A DNA stretch of 64,000 bases from Winogradskyella arenosi (GCF_003337305.1 NZ_QPJO01000003.1:186001-250000); one strand, 5' to 3'. Shown: positions 19,582 through 29,674, counted from the first letter of the stretch. Translations and numbers: made by a program. Notes: generated from the letters alone by a model not told the origin.

Positions 19582-22035
19582 CTAATAATTATCCACATTA
19601 ATAACAACTCTTACAGATCTAAAATCCTTAACAGCATTAAAACTATTATCAATTTTTATAATCGCTTCTTTGGTTCTTGCTAAAGACTGCTGTGGTGGAA
19701 TCTTAATGATAATATTTTTATGGTATAAATTCCGAATTCGAGATACAGGCGGAAATTCCGGACCTAAAACATTGGTCTTAAATAACTGCTTTAAAGAGGT
19801 CGCGTACCAATCTGCCGCTAAATTAACACGATTATAGTCCTTGTGTTTAAACGTAATTTTAATTAACCTATAAATAGGTGGATATTTAAAATTATGGCGC
19901 TCATTCATTTGCTCGGTAAACATCGCTTCATAGGCATTGGTAGAAACCTGCTGTAGAATATTATGATGCGGATTATAAGTTTGTATAAGCACCTTACCTC
20001 TTAAATCTGTTCGGCCTGCTCTACCAGACACTTGTGCCATTAATTGATAACTCCGCTCATGCGCTCTAAAGTCTGGAAAATTAAGCAAATTATCAGCGTT
20101 CATAATCCCTACCAATTTAACATACCTAAAATCGAGTCCCTTAGTAAGCATTTGTGTTCCTACCAAAATATCGACCTCACGTTGTTCAAAACCGGTGATA
20201 ATTTTTTCAAATCCGTATTTACCACGGGTGGTATCTAAATCCATTCGGGCAACTTTTTTGTCTGGAAATAAAGTCTTAACCTCAGCTTCTATTTGCTCTG
20301 TACCAAAGCCTTTAGTGTCTAAGGTAGCGTTACCACACGCCTGACAGGTTTGAAGCATTGCAGAGTTGTAACCACAGTAATGACAACGCAATTGATCGCG
20401 ATATTGGTGGTATGTTAAACTCACATCGCAATTTGGACATTGTGGCGAGGTGCCGCAGGTGGTACATTCTATTATAGGTGAAAATCCTCTTCTGTTCTGA
20501 AAAAGTATAATCTGAAAGCCTTCATCTAAGGTTTCCGTCATTTCTTCAATAAGGCGGTCACTAAAATGACCTTTCATCCGTTTGCGCTTATATTTATCGG
20601 CCAAATCTACCAATTCAATATCTGGCATTAACACATTATTAAAACGTGTTTTTAATTCCACCAAGCCATATTTCCCTTGTCGCGCGTTAAAATAACTTTC
20701 TAAACTTGGTGTTGCTGAACCTAAAAGTGTTTTTGCTTTAAAAATGTTTGCCAATACTATAGCCGCATCCCGGGCATGATATCTAGGCGCCGGATCAAAC
20801 TGTTTATAAGACTGCTCATGCTCTTCGTCTACAATAATTAACCCTAAGTTTCGAAATGGCAATAACAATGAAGAACGGGCTCCAATAACAACTTGTGCCT
20901 TTTCTGAATTTGCTAGCATATTTTGCCACACCTCTACCCTTTCATTTCCCGAGTAACGTGAGTGAAAAACAGCCACTTTTTCTCCGAAATAAATCTGAAG
21001 GCGATTCACCAATTGCGTTGTTAGTGCAATTTCGGGTAATAGATACAGGACTTGTTTTCCTAAATCTAATTGCTTCTGAATGAGTTGCACATAGATTTCG
21101 GTTTTCCCGGAAGAGGTTACTCCATATAATAAGGCTACAGGTTTTTCCTGAAAAACAGCTTCAACTTCATCATAAGCCAATTGCTGAACCTCGCTTAATC
21201 GTTTTGCTGAAGCGTCCCCTTCGCCTTCAAATTGAACCCGATCCATCTGTAGATGATATTCTTCTAAAATAGACTTATCAATTAAGGCTTTTATAATACT
21301 TGTTGAAGCCCCACTTTTTTCCGCAAGCTCGGCCACTTTTATCGGTTTTTTAAGCGCAGCTTCCATCGTAAACAAGGTTAATACCACCTCGCGTTGCTTA
21401 GGAGCTCTGCTTAATACCTCGAGTAATTCTTGAAGTTTTTCTGAACTCTTATGATTGTGATGAAGCTTAACATAACGCACCAATTTAGGCGTATATTTTT
21501 CATAAATTTCCTCGTGTAGGTTAACAACGCCCTTCTTTACCAAACCGTTAATTATTGGTAAAACTCGTTTTTTATCAAGAATAGAAACGACATCTTGTAT
21601 CTTTAAGGAAGACTGCCTACTTAGTGCTTCATAAATTAAATATTCTTCGTCTTTTAATTCAGAATCAAGGATTTCAGTTTTTTCATTCTTAGAAATCATC
21701 GTCTCACTTTCCAGCATAAAGGCGTTAGGCATGGCCGCGCGCATAACCTCGCCTAAACTACACATATAATAGTTCGCAATCCACTCCCAATGCTTTAATT
21801 GCGATGCCACAATTACAGGCGTATCATCTATAATTTGATGAATGGTTTTAGCATCATAGGCTAAAGGTGGATTTTGGTGTATACTATATACCAAAGCCGT
21901 ATAAATTTTACTTTTTCCAAAGGGTACGGCCACCCGCATTCCTACGGACAGAAATTCGGCTTCAGCTTCAGTAATATGGTAAGTAAACGCTTTTTGTAGC
22001 GGAATGGGTAAGATGACATCTATAAAATGTAGCAT
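19582..22035 (-). CDS. priA: Primosomal protein N' (replication restart helicase)
   Basis: PriA restarts stalled replication forks as a 3'-5' helicase, 817 residues. The N-terminal DNA-binding domain begins MLHFIDVILPIPLQKAFTYH. The helicase core has Walker A GVTSSGKTE and the DEEH box (IIVDEEHEQSYKQ). The zinc-binding insertion carries the paired Cys motifs CTTCG, CPNC, CHYC and CQAC. Motifs V-VI follow with GTQMLTKGLDF and QVSGRAGR. The length is usual for Bacteroidota. Its start overlaps the stop of the upstream DUF2147 gene by one base. Confidence 0.98.
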   Translation of the reverse strand: MLHFIDVILPIPLQKAFTYHITEAEAEFLSVGMRVAVPFGKSKIYTALVYSIHQNPPLAYDAKTIHQIIDDTPVIVASQLKHWEWIANYYMCSLGEVMRAAMPNAFMLESETMISKNEKTEILDSELKDEEYLIYEALSRQSSLKIQDVVSILDKKRVLPIINGLVKKGVVNLHEEIYEKYTPKLVRYVKLHHNHKSSEKLQELLEVLSRAPKQREVVLTLFTMEAALKKPIKVAELAEKSGASTSIIKALIDKSILEEYHLQMDRVQFEGEGDASAKRLSEVQQLAYDEVEAVFQEKPVALLYGVTSSGKTEIYVQLIQKQLDLGKQVLYLLPEIALTTQLVNRLQIYFGEKVAVFHSRYSGNERVEVWQNMLANSEKAQVVIGARSSLLLPFRNLGLIIVDEEHEQSYKQFDPAPRYHARDAAIVLANIFKAKTLLGSATPSLESYFNARQGKYGLVELKTRFNNVLMPDIELVDLADKYKRKRMKGHFSDRLIEEMTETLDEGFQIILFQNRRGFSPIIECTTCGTSPQCPNCDVSLTYHQYRDQLRCHYCGYNSAMLQTCQACGNATLDTKGFGTEQIEAEVKTLFPDKKVARMDLDTTRGKYGFEKIITGFEQREVDILVGTQMLTKGLDFRYVKLVGIMNADNLLNFPDFRAHERSYQLMAQVSGRAGRTDLRGKVLIQTYNPHHNILQQVSTNAYEAMFTEQMNERHNFKYPPIYRLIKITFKHKDYNRVNLAADWYATSLKQLFKTNVLGPEFPPVSRIRNLYHKNIIIKIPPQQSLARTKEAIIKIDNSFNAVKDFRSVRVVINVDNY

Positions 22036-22460
22036 TATTTAACGCGTTTCCAGTATTGAGTTCTATAGAAAAAGGCCAAATAACCACGTACTTGTAAAGT
22101 ATCTTTATCGTCTTCTAATTTTAAGCGACATCTAAAAACTTTACCGTCTTCAGGATTTAAAATTGTACCCCCATCATAGACATCGTCATTTTTTGTTAGT
22201 CCTTCAATAAAGACCAAACCTTCTAAAGGCTGATCCTTCTGCTTCCCTTCACAATCGTTACATTTTGCGGATTTTTTTGCAGGATTAAAAACGGAAACAA
22301 TCTTTCCGTATACCTCACCATTCTTTTCATAAATTTCCACAAGAGATTTGGCTTCCCCGGTATTATCATCAATGGTTTTCCATTTTCCGAGAATGTCTTG
22401 CGCCGAAAGATTTAGTGATAGTAGTAATAAAATAGAGAGGATTAACGTGTTCTTTATCAT
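22035..22460 (-). CDS. DUF2147 family secreted protein
   Basis: A 141-residue exported protein with an N-terminal signal peptide ending LNLSAQ. The body starts DILGKWKTIDDNTGEAKSLVEIYEKNGEVYGKI, the DUF2147 signature, and carries a CNDCEG motif and a C-terminal FYRTQYWKRV. The fold is a small lipocalin-like barrel and the function is unknown. It shares one base with priA, so co-transcription is likely, though a functional link is not implied. Confidence 0.85.
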   Translation of the reverse strand: MIKNTLILSILLLLSLNLSAQDILGKWKTIDDNTGEAKSLVEIYEKNGEVYGKIVSVFNPAKKSAKCNDCEGKQKDQPLEGLVFIEGLTKNDDVYDGGTILNPEDGKVFRCRLKLEDDKDTLQVRGYLAFFYRTQYWKRVK

Positions 22461-22667
22461 AATTGTTGTTTTATAGAGTTATGTATTCAAATGTAAGAGG
22501 TTTAATCATAAAACCATAATTAATACGCATCAAAGGCATTGGACTCGTCGTGTCTCCCCCTTCAAAATTCAGCTTTATTAGCTTTAAAATAGGCTTACTT
22601 CATTCTTCATAAAACAACATAACAGAGTTGATTCTCAAAAGCTAAACACTACAAAACCTTCAGAATA

Positions 22668-23642
22668 TTAAAGATGTTCTTTGATCTCCTTTCGCGCCTT
22701 AGGATATTTTCTTAAAAACTGAAGTGATGCATTAAGTTCATAACCTAGCAACAAGATATTAGAGTTAAGCCATAAGTACAATAGTAAAATCAACAAAGCC
22801 CCAATAGAGCCATAGATTTCATTGTATTTGGAGAAATTTTCAATGTAAACACCAAACAGATACGAGGTTAAAATGATCAACAAGGTTGTTAGCAAGGCAC
22901 CGACGGAGAAAAACTTAGATTTCCGTCCTTCTCTCGTCCCAAAATAATACAAGGTAGCGGTGGCAATATAAATCATAAGAACAAAGAATAGGTACTTTAC
23001 AAAATGGATCCACCCAGAGACAGAATCGGCCTCAGTAAATTGCAAGTCGCCCGTAAAACTCGTGTACAACGGCATGATTACATAGATTTGAAAATAACCA
23101 AATACCGCCACTGTTAACAAGGTTAAGAATGCTAAAATTAAGGCGACACTCAAGGCTACACCATATTGTTTAAAGATGTTACGATAGAGTTGCTTATGGT
23201 AAGATGTTTCAAAACCTGAAAACACCGCATTAACGCCATTAGCCATTAAAAACACGGAAAGTAAAAACACCGATGAAATTAATCCACCACTGGTACTCTG
23301 ACTTATATCTTTAAAAATACTATCGAAGAAAAATTCTGAAGTTTGAGGCGGCAAAAAGGACTCTAAAAAATTAGAAAATGCCAGATCAAAATTGTCTATA
23401 GGTATATGCGGAATAAGGATAATTACAAATAATAAAAATGGAAAAATAGCGGTAAAAAAACTAAAAGCAATAGCACTAGCCCTTGTGGTTAAAGCGCCAT
23501 TAACAATCCCCATGATATAAAGTTCTAACAAGTCGTAGACGGACAATCCTTCAAATCCTGGTAATTTAATTTGCTTAAAAAAGCGCACGACCACTCTAAC
23601 CACCGGAATTTGATCTAATTTATCTTCAATAGGTTTAGTCAT
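22668..23642 (-). CDS. YihY/BrkB-family inner-membrane protein
   Basis: A 324-residue integral membrane protein with about six hydrophobic segments, including ASAIAFSFFTAIFPFLLFVIILIP and LLILLLYLWLNSNILLLGYELNA, the latter the typical BrkB C-terminal signature. The family was once misannotated as RNase BN; its role is unknown, possibly envelope homeostasis or transport. The N-terminal 35 residues are cytoplasmic and basic. It lies 70 bp downstream of nadC on the same strand. Confidence 0.9.
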   Translation of the reverse strand: MTKPIEDKLDQIPVVRVVVRFFKQIKLPGFEGLSVYDLLELYIMGIVNGALTTRASAIAFSFFTAIFPFLLFVIILIPHIPIDNFDLAFSNFLESFLPPQTSEFFFDSIFKDISQSTSGGLISSVFLLSVFLMANGVNAVFSGFETSYHKQLYRNIFKQYGVALSVALILAFLTLLTVAVFGYFQIYVIMPLYTSFTGDLQFTEADSVSGWIHFVKYLFFVLMIYIATATLYYFGTREGRKSKFFSVGALLTTLLIILTSYLFGVYIENFSKYNEIYGSIGALLILLLYLWLNSNILLLGYELNASLQFLRKYPKARKEIKEHL

Positions 23643-23712
23643 CGTGTTACTCTAATTTTTGACTTACAGCATTATATTCAAGCTGTACTACATTTGGCTT
23701 TCGGGGTAAAGT

Positions 23713-24570
23713 TTACACCGCCTTTAAACTCAGGTCCATATTATAAACAGAGTGTGTTAAAGCCCCTGAAGAGATAAAATTTACACCACACTCGGCATAT
23801 TTTCGCAACGTATTTTCATTAATTCCTCCAGAAGATTCTGTTAAACATTGCGTTCCAATTAGTTTTACCGCTTTACGTGTATCTTCATAATTAAAATTAT
23901 CGATAAGAATTCTATACACACCACCTTCTTCTAAAATAGCTTCAATTTCTTCAAGATTTCTAGCTTCTACAATTATTTTTAAATCTCTATCCGTACGCTT
24001 TAAATAGTCTTTAGTTAAAGCAATAGCCTTAGACACGCCACCCGCAAAATCAATATGATTATCTTTTAACATAATCATATCATATAAGGCGAATCGATGA
24101 TTTTCCCCACCACCAATCTTTACGGCCCACTTCTCTAAAGCTCTAATACCTGGTGTGGTTTTTCTTGTATCTAAAATTTTAGTTTTTGTGCCTTCTAATA
24201 AATCTACAAATTGTTTGGTTTTAGTGGCAATAGCACTCATACGTTGCATAGCATTTAGCACTAAACGTTCGGCTTTTAATATGGATTGGGATGCGCCTTC
24301 TACATAAAAAACAATATCACCATGCTTCACTTTAGCGCCATCTTCAATAAGAGTTTCCACTTTCATATGAGGATCAACATAGGCAAAAACTTGTTTCGCA
24401 AAGGCGACCCCTGCTATAATTCCTTCATCTTTAACCAATAATTTTGCCTTTCCTTGAGCATCAGCCGGAATACAGGCCAAAGAACTATGGTCGCCATCTC
24501 CAACATCCTCACGGATGGCATTAGCAATTATTAAGGCTATTTCGTTATCGAATTGTGCTTTTGAAATCAT
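23713..24570 (-). CDS. nadC: Nicotinate-nucleotide pyrophosphorylase
   Basis: Quinolinate phosphoribosyltransferase of NAD biosynthesis, converting quinolinate and PRPP to nicotinate mononucleotide. The start at MISKAQFDNEIAL gives 285 residues, the family norm; the open frame extends 46 codons further upstream without matching the family. Signatures include LDTRKTTPGIRALEKWAVKIGGGENHR, LKDNHI and ESSGGINENTLRKYA. It is divergent from rlmH, with about 170 bp between the starts. Confidence 0.97.
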   Translation of the reverse strand: MISKAQFDNEIALIIANAIREDVGDGDHSSLACIPADAQGKAKLLVKDEGIIAGVAFAKQVFAYVDPHMKVETLIEDGAKVKHGDIVFYVEGASQSILKAERLVLNAMQRMSAIATKTKQFVDLLEGTKTKILDTRKTTPGIRALEKWAVKIGGGENHRFALYDMIMLKDNHIDFAGGVSKAIALTKDYLKRTDRDLKIIVEARNLEEIEAILEEGGVYRILIDNFNYEDTRKAVKLIGTQCLTESSGGINENTLRKYAECGVNFISSGALTHSVYNMDLSLKAV

Positions 24571-24739
24571 AGATGTACATATTTGCTGTAAAAATAGGAA
24601 TTGAAATTTGAAAATCTGTATAAATCTCCCTTCAGTTGGGTGGAATTTGTAAGGAATTCCAATAAATTTGCATTCTGAATAAGCCATTTCCAAAGACTTT
24701 GAAGCCATCCTTCAGAATCACACAAGTAATACAACAGAT

Positions 24740-25213
24740 ATGACCATAAAACTCATTGCCATAGGTAAAACCGATAATAAAAATTTGCAAGCTTTAATTG
24801 CGGACTACTCTAAGCGTTTAGGGTTTTATATCAAGTTTCAATTTGAAGTGATTCCCGATTTAAAAAAGGTTAAAAATTTATCTGAAGCACAACAAAAAGA
24901 AAAGGAAGGCGAACTTATTTTAGCCAAAACCCAAACCTCTGACGTTTTAATTCTTTTAGATGAAAACGGAAAACAGCACGATTCGGTAGGCTTTTCTAAC
25001 TATTTACAAAAGCACATGAATTCAGGGATTAAGACCCTAAGTTTTGTAATTGGTGGGCCTTACGGATTTTCTGAAGCGGTTTACAATAGAGCAAACGGAA
25101 AATTAGGCTTATCTAAAATGACTTTTTCGCACCAAATGGTCCGTTTGTTCTTTATTGAACAACTCTATAGAGGCTTTACCATTCTTAGAAACGAACCTTA
25201 CCATCACAGATAG
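24740..25213 (+). CDS. rlmH: 23S rRNA (pseudouridine1915-N3)-methyltransferase
   Basis: A SPOUT-class methyltransferase acting on helix 69 of 23S rRNA in the assembled ribosome, 157 residues. It shows LLDENGKQHDSVGFSNYL, the SAM-binding knot VIGGPYGFSEAVYNRA and the conserved C-terminus LYRGFTILRNEPYHHR. Length and termini are standard. Confidence 0.97.
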   Translation: MTIKLIAIGKTDNKNLQALIADYSKRLGFYIKFQFEVIPDLKKVKNLSEAQQKEKEGELILAKTQTSDVLILLDENGKQHDSVGFSNYLQKHMNSGIKTLSFVIGGPYGFSEAVYNRANGKLGLSKMTFSHQMVRLFFIEQLYRGFTILRNEPYHHR

Positions 25214-25347
25214 AAGCACCACTCAGGTTTGCACATAAAATAGCCTCAGTTTAAGCTTTTGTAGTCTCCTAAAGGAATGTCATGAAAAGTAATAATTCTT
25301 CCTTTACATCAAAATACAACAACTTAAACTAAGGCCAAGATTATTTA

Positions 25348-25647
25348 TTAATGCGTTTTATAAACTTCTTTACGCTTTTTTAACTGTTTGGTTAAATCGT
25401 CAATAGTCTCTAGCATGGCCATTTCATAATTTTTCTTATTCGACTTCGCAAAAATTCTAGGCCCCGGCAAACTTAATTCTATATTACAAATTTTTCCGGC
25501 TTCATGGTCTTTCTCATCCTGTTTAAAATAAACTTGAGCTGAGATTAAAAACTCAAACTTATGGGCTAATTTTTCTAATTTCTCTTCCGTTAATTTAGAA
25601 AGGCTCGCACTGGTATCTATGTTTACATATTGAAAATTTACAGTCAT
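25348..25647 (-). CDS. Short ribosome hibernation factor (HPF/RaiA)
   Basis: A 99-residue protein of the S30AE/HPF/YfiA family, which binds the 30S decoding centre and inactivates ribosomes in stationary phase. It begins MTVNFQYVNIDTSASLSKLTEEKLEKLAHKF and ends LTKQLKKRKEVYKTH. It is the short form without the C-terminal dimerisation domain. It is monocistronic. Confidence 0.9.
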   Translation of the reverse strand: MTVNFQYVNIDTSASLSKLTEEKLEKLAHKFEFLISAQVYFKQDEKDHEAGKICNIELSLPGPRIFAKSNKKNYEMAMLETIDDLTKQLKKRKEVYKTH

Positions 25648-25884
25648 AATTTATAGTGTTTTAATGAATACTTCTTTTGTCTAAGATACGACTATTAAGA
25701 AAATCCACTGCTGATATATATCATATATTAAGACCAAAGTTTGAATATCTCAGCCCAACACAAGCCCTAACAACCGTAATGAACAGTTCCCGACTTAGGT
25801 AGTACAACACCCTAGTTTTTTTTCAAAACTGTTTTATATGGAAGTCATAAGGATTTGCTATAGCTTTTTACGCTATAGATGCGC

Positions 25885-26928
25885 TTATTGTTTTTTAGCA
25901 CGCCCCAATTTATAGCCCAACGCTAATTTGGCTTTGGTAAGATTTAATAAGTAACTATTGCCATGACCAAGTTGGGTGCTATTAAGATCGTTATTATAAG
26001 TTAAGCTAACATAAAACCGATCGAAATTATAATTCAGTCCAAGTAGAAAATCTAGCTTATACAACATAGGATTCGACGGGTAATACTGATCGTCTGTGAT
26101 GGTCACTTTCTTGGCGGCAAAACCAATACCTGGCATAAAATTAAGGGTGGCGGTAATCCCATAAGGCAATTTAAAGTAAGACATTACACCTCCCATAGCC
26201 CCTAATGAAACACTCTGATATCGTTTAATATTGCCTTCTTCATTAAAATATAACTGGGTAGTTTCTGAAAGCAAGCTAGAATCTGAAGAAAAATAATCAA
26301 AGCCAGCGAATACCCCTACCCCTCCAGTAACAAAAATAGTTCGGTCATTTTTTTCGGGTAGTCCGGCTTTTAAAAGCGAATATGAAAACTCAATCGGTGT
26401 AAAGGTGTGTAAAAAATTAAGACCTATACTCACAGAGCGGATGTCGTCTCTAAATTCAGTAGGTTCATCAAAATTATTTTTCGCATTAAACCCTTTATAC
26501 ACCTGAGTATAAAGTTTTACATAATTTTGATCTTTTATTATGGTACTCCCCTGCAAATCAAATCGGCTAGTTTTATTCTTATTGGGGTTTTTAATATTGA
26601 CGGCAACATCTACAATAATTTTCCGGTTGGCAAAACCAAGTCCTAAACCATAACGATTATTCGGTACAAACTTCGCCTTATCATCATCATCTTTGATACT
26701 AAATTTATTGACTTTAAAATTGGTAAATATCCGGATGGAGTAATTATCGAGATCTCGGTCTACAAACAACGAATCTAAATCGTTAAAATCTTGTGCATTC
26801 ACCCCAAGCCCTAGACCACAAAAAAGGAAAAGTATAAACCGTTTAAAAAAATTAATTAAATTAAAAAAATGTTGATATAGCAAAGGGTACAAAATTAGAT
26901 TCCTATTTTTACAACAGCTAAAATACAT
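25885..26928 (-). CDS. Predicted outer-membrane protein, start uncertain
   Basis: A predicted outer-membrane or periplasmic protein of up to 347 residues without a family I can name. The only ATG start leaves a Cys-rich head of about 30 residues before a clear signal peptide (FKRFILFLFCGLGLGVNAQ). It also leaves only 16 bp to the divergent NTPase start. A non-ATG start just before the signal peptide, such as the TTG in CCTTTGCTA, is likely. The mature part has alternating strand-like segments and ends in LALGYKLGRAKKQ, suggesting a barrel. Confidence 0.6.
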   Translation of the reverse strand: MYFSCCKNRNLILYPLLYQHFFNLINFFKRFILFLFCGLGLGVNAQDFNDLDSLFVDRDLDNYSIRIFTNFKVNKFSIKDDDDKAKFVPNNRYGLGLGFANRKIIVDVAVNIKNPNKNKTSRFDLQGSTIIKDQNYVKLYTQVYKGFNAKNNFDEPTEFRDDIRSVSIGLNFLHTFTPIEFSYSLLKAGLPEKNDRTIFVTGGVGVFAGFDYFSSDSSLLSETTQLYFNEEGNIKRYQSVSLGAMGGVMSYFKLPYGITATLNFMPGIGFAAKKVTITDDQYYPSNPMLYKLDFLLGLNYNFDRFYVSLTYNNDLNSTQLGHGNSYLLNLTKAKLALGYKLGRAKKQ

Positions 26929-26944
26929 TAATTAAAGACATTTT

Positions 26945-27526
26945 ATGGAACTTGTTTTCGCCACAAATAATTTAAATAAACTTAAAGAAGTACAGTCCAT
27001 GCTTCCGCCACACATTAAACTATTGAGTTTAAGTGATATCTCTTGCACGGAAGACATTCCTGAAACCCAAGCGACTATTGAAGGCAACGCCGTACAAAAG
27101 GCAGAATACTTAAAGGCGCATTACGGTTACGATTGCTTTGCCGACGATACCGGTTTAGAGGTTAATGCTCTCAATGGCGCACCAGGGGTCTACTCGGCAC
27201 GTTATGCTGGACCGCAGCGCAACGCCGAAGACAACACCAATAAATTACTAAACGCCTTAGACGATAAAAGCGATAGAAAAGCACAATTTAAAACCGTTGT
27301 AGCCTTACACCTTAACGGAGCGCTCCACACTTTTACCGGAATATGCAAAGGCGAAATTAGTAAAGAAAAACAAGGCGCCGGCGGATTTGGTTACGATCCC
27401 GTTTTTAAAGCCGAGGGTTATGAAAAAACGTTCGCCGAAATTTCTCTTGAAGAAAAAAACAGTATTGGCCATCGTGGTAAAGCAGTGCGACAATTAATTG
27501 ACTTTTTACTCGCTTTGCCGCAGTAG
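26945..27526 (+). CDS. Non-canonical purine NTP pyrophosphatase (RdgB/HAM1)
   Basis: A 193-residue house-cleaning enzyme that hydrolyses XTP, ITP and dITP to the monophosphates, keeping deaminated purines out of DNA and RNA. Family signatures present: FATNNLNKLKEVQSML at the N-terminus, FADDTGLEVNALNGAPGVYSARYAG, GGFGYDPVF and the C-terminal SHR-like IGHRGKAVRQL. The length is typical. Confidence 0.97.
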   Translation: MELVFATNNLNKLKEVQSMLPPHIKLLSLSDISCTEDIPETQATIEGNAVQKAEYLKAHYGYDCFADDTGLEVNALNGAPGVYSARYAGPQRNAEDNTNKLLNALDDKSDRKAQFKTVVALHLNGALHTFTGICKGEISKEKQGAGGFGYDPVFKAEGYEKTFAEISLEEKNSIGHRGKAVRQLIDFLLALPQ

Positions 27527-27662
27527 AATACTTGAGCCGATCGTCTTGAATCTTCGATAGACAAACACCTTAATACAACACCTAAACCCCATATTTACAG
27601 TAGTTTAAAACAAATAAAACACATCAAAAGGCACAACAAATAGGTAATTCAATTATTTATTG

Positions 27663-27670
27663 TACCTTTG
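27663..27670 (+). promoter_or_regulatory. Promoter -7 box of the DEAD-box helicase gene
   Basis: TACCTTTG, followed by C, matches the Bacteroidota -7 consensus. It would start a transcript with a leader of about 135 nt before the helicase ATG. Confidence 0.7.
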
Positions 27671-27676
27671 CACCTT

Positions 27677-27811
27677 GCAAAAAACTCAAGATATGAGTTT
27701 TTTAAATTCCTCAGGGTGAGGATGTGTTACCTAGAAGTTTAAGTGTTTAGTATGTCGATTCGCTTCTCTTGTAACACCAAAAGAACATAATCGAATACAT
27801 AAAACTCAAGA
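27677..27811 (+). promoter_or_regulatory. Structured 5' leader of the DEAD-box helicase mRNA
   Basis: Three hairpins are visible. AAAAACTC/GAGTTTTT is followed by T residues and resembles an intrinsic terminator. CCTCA/TGAGG comes next. A long-range pair GTGTTAC/GTAACAC also contains an inner AGAAG/CTTCT pairing. DEAD-box helicase genes in other bacteria are often controlled by structured leaders in cold shock or by autoregulation; that this one is, is inference. Confidence 0.5.
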
Positions 27812-29674
27812 ATGAGCACATTCCAAGAATTAGGTCTTAATGAAGACCTTCTTAAAGGTATTACAGATTTAGGATTTGTAAAACCTAGTGAAGTACAACA
27901 AAAAGCAATCCCACTTTTATTAGAAGGCGAAGACAAAGATTTAGTCGCTTTGGCACAAACCGGAACTGGTAAAACAGCAGCCTTCGGTTTTCCAATGTTA
28001 CAAAAAATTGATATTGCTAGCAGAACCACGCAAGGTCTTATCTTATCCCCAACTCGTGAACTTTGTTTACAAATCACCAACGAACTTAAAGCTTACGGTA
28101 AACACTGTAAAGGTTTAAATGTTGTTGCTATTTATGGTGGATCTAGTATCTCTGACCAAGCAAGAGCTGTAAAACGTGGCGCACAAATTATTGTGGCTAC
28201 ACCTGGCCGTATGAAAGATATGATTAGCCGTAATATGGTTGATATCTCTAAAATCCAATACAGCGTATTAGATGAAGCGGATGAAATGTTAAACATGGGG
28301 TTTAAGGAAGATATTACCGATATCCTTTCTCATACACCAGATGACAAAAGTACTTGGTTATTCTCTGCAACAATGCCTAAAGAAGTGGCAACTATTGCAA
28401 AGAAATTTATGTACGACCCAACAGAAATTACTGTAGGGAACAAAAACGAAAGTACAAGCAACGTAACGCACGAGTATTACTTAGTAAATGCTAGAGATCG
28501 TTACCAAGCTTTAAAACGTTTGGCAGATGCGAATCCAGATATTTTCTCTGTGATTTTCTGTCGTACCAAACGCGATACTCAAAAAGTTGCTGAAAACTTA
28601 ATTGAAGACGGCTATTCTGCAGGAGCATTACACGGTGATTTAAGTCAGAATCAACGTGACTTAGTCATGAAATCGTTCAGAAATAATCAAATCCAAATGT
28701 TAGTCGCTACAGATGTAGCCGCTCGTGGTATTGATGTCGATGATATTACACACGTTATTAACTATCAACTTCCTGATGAAATTGAAACCTACACCCACCG
28801 TTCTGGTAGAACTGGACGTGCAGGTAAAACAGGAGTTTCTATGGTGATCGTTTCTAAAAGTGAAGTAAGAAAGATTAAGAGTATTGAACGTATTATTAAG
28901 AAAAGTTTCGACAAAAAAGAAATTCCTTCAGGAAGTGATATCGTAGAAGTACAATTAATGTCTTTAGCGAATAAAATTCATACAACAGAAACGAATCATG
29001 AAATTGATAAGCATCTAGAAAGTATCAACGAATTATTTGCAGATACAGAGAAAGATGAATTAATTAAGAAATTCTTTTCAGTAGAATTTAACCGTTTCTT
29101 TAATTATTACCAAAAATCTAAAGACTTAGGGGTTGTAGATTCTAGAGGTAGCGATAGAGAAGGACGCGATTACAGCAAGCAATCTAATGACGCACGTTAC
29201 TTTATTAACGTAGGAAGTAAAGATGGTTTTGACTGGATGAAGCTGAAAGATTTCTTAAAAGAGCAATTAGAACTTGGTCGTGATGATGTCTTTAAAGTAG
29301 ACGTTAAGGAAAGTTTCTCTTTCTTTAATACTGAAAAAGGATTACAGGAAAAAGTATTGGCATTCTTTACCGATTTTAAACATGATGGACGTTACGTTAA
29401 CGTAGAAGTTAGCGAAGATAAAGGACGTAGCCGTGGTGGCAGAAATGGTGGAAGAAGAAATGAAAGACGCTCTAGTGGCGGAAGTCGTAAACGCGATGAT
29501 AAACCAAGAGGTGATAGACGCTCTAGTGGTGGAAGACGTTCTGAAGGCGGAAGCTACGGAAAACGAAGTGACAGAAGTGACAGACGCTCTAACAGTAGAG
29601 ATGATAGACGTCCTGCTGAATCTTCTAGTGCTTCAGGTTCAGATAGACCAAGACGTTCTAGACGTAGAGACTAA
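27812..29674 (+). CDS. DEAD-box ATP-dependent RNA helicase
   Basis: A 620-residue RNA helicase. Core motifs: AQTGTGKTAAF (motif I), SPTREL (Ia), ATPGR, VLDEADEML (II), SATM (III), ATDVAARGID (V) and HRSGRTGRAG (VI). After the core lies a DbpA-type RNA-binding domain (about residues 465-545, YFINVGSKDGFDWMKLKDF). A low-complexity tail of about 75 residues is rich in Arg, Ser, Gly and Asp and would bind RNA. It matches the CsdA/DeaD group used in ribosome assembly and RNA decay at low temperature. It is monocistronic, with a structured leader and a strong terminator. Confidence 0.95.
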   Translation: MSTFQELGLNEDLLKGITDLGFVKPSEVQQKAIPLLLEGEDKDLVALAQTGTGKTAAFGFPMLQKIDIASRTTQGLILSPTRELCLQITNELKAYGKHCKGLNVVAIYGGSSISDQARAVKRGAQIIVATPGRMKDMISRNMVDISKIQYSVLDEADEMLNMGFKEDITDILSHTPDDKSTWLFSATMPKEVATIAKKFMYDPTEITVGNKNESTSNVTHEYYLVNARDRYQALKRLADANPDIFSVIFCRTKRDTQKVAENLIEDGYSAGALHGDLSQNQRDLVMKSFRNNQIQMLVATDVAARGIDVDDITHVINYQLPDEIETYTHRSGRTGRAGKTGVSMVIVSKSEVRKIKSIERIIKKSFDKKEIPSGSDIVEVQLMSLANKIHTTETNHEIDKHLESINELFADTEKDELIKKFFSVEFNRFFNYYQKSKDLGVVDSRGSDREGRDYSKQSNDARYFINVGSKDGFDWMKLKDFLKEQLELGRDDVFKVDVKESFSFFNTEKGLQEKVLAFFTDFKHDGRYVNVEVSEDKGRSRGGRNGGRRNERRSSGGSRKRDDKPRGDRRSSGGRRSEGGSYGKRSDRSDRRSNSRDDRRPAESSSASGSDRPRRSRRRD

